Shown here: in pieces, positions 1 through 6,800 of the stretch
Position numbering within the stretch: position 1 is the stretch's first letter
Layout: every line of letters starts with the position of its first letter
DNA from: JBMOLK01 sp049325575
GTDB taxonomy: Bacteria; Bacillota; Clostridia; Acetivibrionales; Acetivibrionaceae
Length of the DNA: 9,343 bases
Assembly: GCA_049325575.1 (NCBI GenBank)
Contig: JBMOLK010000193.1
Location: 1-9,343 of the forward strand
Direction: 5' to 3'
The notes under the pieces: generated by a model
The model's database searches: none
What the model was told of the DNA's origin: nothing
What the model saw: the letters and a program-made list of their open reading frames with translations, nothing else
Translations under genes and position numbers: made by a program

Positions 1-415
1 TCAATTCTATTTATATAGTCATATTGAATACTACATAAACTATTTTAAATATTCAATTGAATGTATTAACTGAGTTTAAATTACTTTCCATTCTATTGGA
101 AGAGTTATGTATAAAGATAAGATTGCCAGACGGGCTAGACCTCACAAAAAACAAGGCCTAAAATTACAAATACCATGCCCATTATAAAAAAATATTGCCA
201 ATTTTATTCAAGTTTATGTATAAAACCCAAATAAATTGGCAATAATATATAATGTAACAGTAATAAATCACTATTTTCTGTAAACTAACTGTAACCAACA
301 ATTCTTGCTCTAGGAGGAGCAACGAAATTCAGATACACGAAATTATTTACACTCCCGCCCAGTAAACTAAACTAAAGATAGTTTTTATTATTTAATATAC
401 ATCTTTCGGCCTGTG
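1..415. other. AT-rich intergenic region without a convincing gene
   Basis: The region downstream of the terminator holds no ORF with a clear family. Visible structure: a 12-bp palindrome at 51-62 (ATTCAATTGAAT); the word TTATGTATAAA twice, at 105-115 and 214-224; a 12-bp inverted repeat at 193-204 / 233-244; and a 6-bp hairpin at 305-322. There is no tRNA, CRISPR array or recognisable insertion sequence. It may be decayed DNA or the leader of whatever lies to the left. Confidence 0.6.
186..244 (-). terminator. Possible second terminator-like hairpin (12-bp inverted repeat plus T7)
   Basis: TATTGCCAATTT at 193-204 is perfectly complementary to AAATTGGCAATA at 233-244, with a 28-nt loop. On the minus strand the stem is followed directly by seven T residues (186-192). 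This has the shape of an intrinsic terminator, but the stem has only three G-C pairs and the loop is long, so efficiency is doubtful. It could act as a back-up behind the stronger terminator, or be the remnant of a small inverted-repeat element. Confidence 0.35.
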
Positions 416-449
416 AAATAAAAAGGGTAGGCTTTGTTACACCTACCCT
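416..449 (-). terminator. Rho-independent terminator closing the toxin-immunity unit
   Basis: The minus-strand transcript contains a perfect 8-bp stem (AGGGTAGG at 442-449 pairing with CCTACCCT at 424-431) around a 10-nt loop. It is followed directly by TTTTTATTT at 416-424; the first T is shared with the stem. The stem has five G-C pairs. It starts 17 bp after the immunity stop codon. This is the classic intrinsic terminator form and supports a toxin-immunity transcript ending here. Confidence 0.85.
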
Positions 450-466
450 AATAATTAAGATAACTG

Positions 467-772
467 TCATGCTAAACATTCAATTACAAGTGCATCTAAT
501 TCTACCCAAATATCCTCTAACCTCTTTGCAATGTCAGGTAAAGGTTCATTATGTTCTTTAAAACTAAGAAATATGTTTCTTACTATCTGAGGGGCACTAT
601 ATAAAACTAAAGCTAGTTCCTTGTCTATAACTTCCTTATTGCTCCATTCATTTGCAAGTGTTTCTAATGATTCACACAGATCCTTATATTGTTGCTCATC
701 AATTTGCATTTGATTTCGCACTTTATCAATAAATGTATTATTTAATATTTTTTCTTTTAATCCAATACTCAT
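467..772 (-). CDS. Small helical protein, probable cognate immunity protein
   Basis: This 101-codon ORF runs from an ATG at 770-772 to a TGA at 467-469. An AGGAGG ribosome binding site sits 7 nt before the ATG, so the start is well supported. The protein has no signal peptide or membrane segment, so it should be cytoplasmic. It is rich in Glu, Asp, Leu and Lys and looks all-helical, with an acidic C-terminal half (KRLEDIWVELDALVIECLA). I do not recognise a named family. Its function is inferred from position: it begins 30 bp after the stop of an RHS toxin on the same strand and is followed at once by a terminator, the usual place for the immunity gene of a polymorphic toxin. An immunity protein would bind and block the toxin tip inside the producing cell. 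The alternative is an unrelated small protein. The gene itself is near certain; the role is moderately supported. Confidence 0.85.
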   Translation of the reverse strand: MSIGLKEKILNNTFIDKVRNQMQIDEQQYKDLCESLETLANEWSNKEVIDKELALVLYSAPQIVRNIFLSFKEHNEPLPDIAKRLEDIWVELDALVIECLA

Positions 773-779
773 GACAATG

Positions 780-788
780 CCTCCTCTT
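780..788 (-). promoter_or_regulatory. Strong Shine-Dalgarno site of the immunity gene
   Basis: On the minus strand this reads AAGAGGAGG, seven bases before the ATG at 772. It lies wholly in the 30-bp gap after the toxin stop codon, so the immunity gene has its own efficient initiation signal and does not depend on translational coupling. No separate promoter is visible in this short gap, which favours co-transcription with the toxin, though a promoter inside the toxin's 3' end cannot be excluded. Confidence 0.85.
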
Positions 789-802
789 CAATTATATCAA
801 TA

Positions 803-3800
803 CTATTTATTCACAAATCCTATAATTGCTTCCTGCGGAATATCTCCTTTTATCAAAACTTCCTGATGGAATGAAGCTGCATTACGAGTAAATGGAGTTT
901 TTAAGTGCTGAGCTGCCAATTCAGTGGTAGACACATCCAAAATATTTTCGGGATTAATTTTAGATAAATCTATTTCTACTATAGGATTTGCTGGTCGGGT
1001 TCCTCCGTGTGTTGCAAAATATTCAGCTGATTCAGCTCTTTTTGTTGTAGAAGTCCAAGGGTTACGTGAATGTTTTGTCCCTGCTACATGCTGAGTTGGA
1101 GTTGTTTTATGAAAAGGCGTTTCCTTAATAATTCCCTTTCCATTAAGAATTGCTTCAGCTTGTTCTGGGGTAACTGCACGTCTAACAATATTAGGATTCT
1201 TACCAAATCCATTGCCACCAACTCCCGTACCAGGACTCTCGTTAAACACACTATCTAGTGTCCTATTAAGGCTCATTTGCATATCCCATGAGCCGTCAAG
1301 ACCCAACTCTTGTGCAGAACTAGGAATACCACGCTCACTTAATAATGCCGAATGATGAGGTATACTATCTGGATCTGTTACTGTTGTTATATCTAGGGAA
1401 CTCTTATTGCTCATAAAACGACTATCAAGTTCCGGTAAATCAGTCGAAGTATACCTTCCAGTTCTGCCAACACTAAATCCTAAAACTTCATCTGTACTCC
1501 CAGGTAATTTAAGGTCAGAAAATAGATACTTTTCTAAAATGAAATCTGCAGCAACGTCTACAACAAGTTTCGCCCCAATATCAGTTAGTTTGTCAACATC
1601 TCCACTTACAATTGCGTCGACTGTTTCAGTAGCAGTTTCCTTAATATCTGAAACTGTTTGATATACAACGTTTTTTGCAACCTCTCCCGGATTCTCTACT
1701 ACATACCTGATAGCTTCTTCTGTGCTTTCATAATCTGTTACTGTATTTACTGTAAAGCTTAAAACAGCATTAAAGGCATCAGCTAACTTCTTCTCTGCAT
1801 AATGCTTTAATTTTTCTTTAAAATCATTCAGTATATTATTATGACCCGATGGATCTATATACATAATTGGTTCGTTATGGCAATATGCATACAGATTAAG
1901 ACTTAGCGGGTCATTTGGGTCGCCCAGGTAAGTGTCTTCTTGCAAGAACCTTGCTATCTTGGGGTCATACATACGGGCGTTCAGATAATACAGACCTGTT
2001 TCATTATCATATTGATATCCTGCGTAGCCAGTCAAACTTCTATCATTTATGTATTCGTCTTGGTTTCTGTCTGGTGGGAAATAAGTAATTATTCCAAGTA
2101 TATGTCTTTGTATTAGTATACAGTCTGTTGAATCTATACTTCCACTTCCATTTACGTCTGCTGCCCGTTTACCATAAGGTGAAGGAAATTTGCTAATCTT
2201 CGCTAGTACGTAATCCCTGGTTAGTGCATAATCGTTAGCCGTGACTATTCCATCACTATCAGCATCACCATATAAAATCTTTTCTGAAGTTACATTTCCA
2301 AAGGAATCGTAATAAAAGTCCTCAATAACTTCTCCAGTATTTGCATTAATAAGGGAGCTAACATCTCCATGACCATTGTACATATAATAGACTCTAAGTC
2401 CATTTATATCTTTAATTAGCAGGTTTGTACCGTATACACTGCGAGCAATTTGATTACCGCTTGAATCGGTCTCAAGGATAACCTTATCATACTCGTAGAA
2501 ATATCTTGTAAGAGCATTTCCTACTTTCTTAGTAACCCTTAATCCTTCACCATTATATGTATTTTGAATTCTAACACCGTCAGCAATAGTATTAATCAAT
2601 CTATTAAGTTCATCATACTGATTTTCTTCAACTACGTTTATGGATGACACTATATCATTATTGTATAAATGTTCTGTAGTAGTGGTCCTATTACCATTTT
2701 CATCGTATCCATATTTTAACTTCTTTTTTAGTACACTGTTTACTCGGGATTCAACATTAGTCAATCTATTCTGTTCATTATAGTAGTACTTATTTTCAAT
2801 AACCTCTGTTCCCTTTGTTATTGTTTCTATCCACCTGTTTCCCGATGCATCATAAACATAATCCGTTGTTTTTCCTGCCGCATCAGGCTCTTTAACTTGA
2901 ATAAGCCTGTTTAGCTCATCATATGCATAATCTGTTCTACCTATAGTTTTACCGTTAATATATTCAATCTTATAATCCTGGTTATGGGCACCATCATACT
3001 CATAAGTATATCTATCCATTTCAACAATTTGTCCATTTACCATCTTATAGTTAATAAGTTGTTTTAAAAGATTATCCTTATGATAACTGTAAACTTCCTT
3101 TGCTCCCCCAGGATAAGTTACACTTTTCCTGCTGCCATTTTCATAATACTCATATGTTGTTGTACTTCCTTCTGAAACAATATATACTAACTTTCCTTCA
3201 CCATCATAAACCTTTAAAATCTCGTTATTTCTACTATCTGCTGTCTTTTCGGCTATGCATCCCAAAGGTATGTCAGCCGGATCAACACCTGGAATTCCAC
3301 TTGCTTCTGGAATAATATCATACGTATAAGAAGTCTTGAGTGAACTACCTTGATCGTATGTAACCGTTTTAACCTTTACCCTGTTAAGCTCGTCATATTG
3401 TCTTTCTACTATCTCTGTACCGGCTGTTATGCTTGTTTGATTGCCGTTATTATCATACCCGTAAGTAATAGTAATGTCTCCTACCGTCTCATTCTTAAGT
3501 CTTCCGTGGATATCGTAGATGTATGTAGTAACTTGGCCTTTTTTGTCTTTCTTAGTCTTAAGGTTTCCATTAGGGTAATACGTGTATAGTTCTGTCTTTG
3601 AGTCAATTCCATCTCCAAGTGGGTCAACTCTCTTTGATAACTTATTTGCAGCATTATAGTAGAACTTAGTTATCTTGATGCCTCCGGCGTTTTCCCTTCC
3701 AATTTGCTGTGAGAGCATATTTCCATTAAGATCATAGATATATATTGTTTTTTCCTTTTTTGCATTTTCAACTTCAACAAGCCTATTAAGTTCATCATAC

Positions 3801-6800
3801 CTATAAGTTGTTACGTTACCCCTGCCATCGACTTTTTTATAAAGGCTGCCTAGATTATCATACTCCCGCGTCTCAATATGATTAAATAAATCGGTATCTG
3901 TATGCTCAGGGTCAATTGTAGCTATAAGCCTGTTATTCTTATCATATTTAAATTCAGTAACATTAAAGTTCGTTGAATCATCGTTTGGTGCTTCGTAAGA
4001 CTTACTTTGAGTACTGTTGTGATAATATTCAAGCATGTGGATTGTTTTGGCATAAGGTATATTTTCCTCAAATTTAATATAGTTCTTTTGAACAAGCCTG
4101 TCTAACGGGTCATATATATAAGTAAACGTATTCTCAACAGTTTTTCCTCTTGCCTCAACTCTTTTAGTCACTCCAATGATGTTTCCGTTTAAATCATAAT
4201 TATTTATTGAAGTATGTATAGAAACCTGACTGTCTGCATTATTTACGCTTATTTTGGTACTTATAAGCCTGTTAAACTCATCGTAACTATAATCAGTCCT
4301 ATTTAAGTTTCCATCAACTGTATAGATTACATTTCCATTTTTATCGTAACCCATTGAAGTATTTATTGCTTCCTGGTTATCTTCCTTTTTAGTTGTGTGA
4401 GTCAGCACTCTTCCCTGACCATCATAAGTATATAGGTCAATAGTACCAAAGGTATCCTTTTGTTTTCTTAAGTTTCCGAATACATCATAACTATATTCAA
4501 CAGTATTGGGAAGTATAGATATAAAGTCCTGTTGAGTATCACCAGGATAATTAACCTGTTTTACCTTGCCAAAAGCATTGTAAAGATAGGTTGTCTGCTT
4601 TTTGTTGCCATCTATTCTAACTATAAGATTATCTGTAAGGTCATATATATTCTGCTCAACTACACTTTCAGAAGCATTGGCATTCGGATCAGTTATATTT
4701 ACCTTTTTCTTAACATCAGTTGATATGATTTCTCCATTTTCATTTTTGTTAAAAGTATATAGGTAAGTAGTTATCGATTCCTTATCTTCATCCGGATTTC
4801 TGTTAGCCAGGGTCTCTCTAAATATCCTGCCGATAGTGTCATATTCGTATTTGCTTGTAAAGGTAAGCCCTCTCTCCCTACCTACCGGGTCCAATACAGT
4901 TTCAATCTGATTTTGCGGTGTATAGGTGTATTCCGTATAATAGCCTTTTTGAAGCCCAAGCGCATCCCATTCTTTTATAACATTTCCATTATAGTCATAA
5001 TCATAAGCTTTCAAAGTTATATTTAATGAGCTTTGCTCTAAAGTATTTAAAGCACCTACCTTAAATTCATATCCAATAAATCCTACAGCCTTAAGCCTGT
5101 CCATACTATCATAGGCATATGTAAACCTGTTATTCATATCCTTTGCTTCTGCTTTTGAAATATCATAATTCTGTGGTGTAACTTCAGCTATCTTCCTTCC
5201 GCCTCTATCGTAGGAAAATGATGTTACTTCTCTTGGTAATACCGGTTCAAACATCAATGAATCCGCTTGTGTTTTGCCCGTTCCCGAAGTAAGTGCTACT
5301 TCAACACTTATTTTTTCATCAGTTCCCTTTTTAAAAGTGTACGTTCCAATAAGATTCCACTTGCCTACATTTAAACTCTGGTCAATGCTCTTACTATCGC
5401 TTATTTCATTAGACTTTACTGTAAAGTTAGCATTTTTTGTATTGTCGACATCATAAGGATACCATGTATAAACATTATACTGACCTTCTACCGGCAATGT
5501 CAGAGTCCATACTGCCTTGCTGTTTTGAGCAGTGGTTGTCCTTGAATTATTAGTTCTGTATCCGCTAATTCCGGAGTCGCTCCATGTCCCTTCAGTTTCA
5601 GCATAACCGGGATCAGTCCAACTGCTTACAAGAATACCTCTTATCGTCTTTGTTTCAAGACCTCTTAGATTATATTCATACTTTGTCGTATTTCCATTTG
5701 CATCGGTCTTCGTTAGAGGCTTACCATTCCAGCCATAAGTAGTAGAAGTTGCTAATGTAATTATTTCTCCTTCCTCATTTGTACTTGTCTGGCTGACACT
5801 TGTTTGCCTGTTCATATTATCATAGCCGTATACGGTCACCAGTCTGTCTGGGAAAGTATCAAGAGTATTTCTATCAGGATAGGTAATTGTCTTCAAATTA
5901 CCATTTTTATCATAACTGTAATCTGTAACCAAAACAGTATTGGTTGAATTTATTGAATCATCGCTGTATAATATCTCTCCAGCCTTTACATAAACCTTTT
6001 TCTGCAAAGGCTTACCCAAGTGATTATTATTATATTCAATTAAATTATACTCTGTAGGGCTTGTGTATACTTTTTCACTTTCAAGGATTCCGTCATTATC
6101 GTAATGATAGAATACTTTCTTGCCTGTACCTTCTGTTATACTCTGCAATTTTCCATTTTTATAATAATTGTAGGTGGCAGTTACAAAGTTAGTTGGTCTC
6201 TCCCCATCTCCATTACTGTCAGCACTTTCATAATAGTCCACCCCTATTTCATCATTTTCAGTAACAACACTCTTAACCCTTCCATTTCTATCATATATTA
6301 TCTTTGAATAAGAATACTTTGTAATTATAGAGGTTCCATTTTTAATAGATTTGAAAGGAGTCCATTTTTCATCATATTTATATTTCTCTACGGGGTTATA
6401 CAAGTCATATTTGTAGTAGGTCTTATTTCCGTTCAAATCGGTATGAGATTTAATTTTACCATTTAGATAATACTCATTACTAATTGTCCCTCCATCAGGA
6501 TTTTTTTGTAAGACAAGCCTTCCCGAATCATCTAATATATAACTTGTAATTGCAAATTCTGTACTACTTAAGTATCTTGTTACTATTTTTGAAGTATACT
6601 TAATAACCGTTCCATCGGGTAGGGTCTTACCGTCTAAAGTTCCATAACTATATTCTTCAAGGAGTTCTTCAGATAAAGGTATTAGTAACTCCCTGTCAAA
6701 ACTGCTTACAAAGTAGATTCCTGTTAACCTGTCCAATACGTCATAAGTATACCTGTAAACTGAGCCATTAGGTTTTTCTTCGATTTCAAGATTCCCATAA

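Noticed and set aside
311..320. AGGAGG on the plus strand as a ribosome binding site
   Set aside because: No ATG, GTG or TTG occurs at a usable distance; the purine run is part of the small hairpin at 305-322.
369..390. Plus-strand hairpin AAACTA/TAGTTT followed by a T-rich run, as a terminator for a gene entering from the left
   Set aside because: The 6-bp stem has only one G-C pair per arm and there is no plus-strand gene in the window that it would terminate.
1560..1640. Hydrophobic stretch in the linker (residues about 2570-2592) as a transmembrane helix
   Set aside because: The stretch IGAKLVVDVAADFIL is short and broken by charged residues, so it reads as an amphipathic helix rather than a membrane span.
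1070..1661. Plus-strand ORFs at 1070-1258 and 1407-1661
   Set aside because: They are antisense to the linker and toxin tip, show no supported ribosome site or recognisable protein, and the minus-strand frame has clear domain content throughout.
2270..5242. Regularly spaced repeats as a possible CRISPR array
   Set aside because: The repeats are protein-level YD units with irregular spacing, diverged at DNA level and inside an open reading frame.
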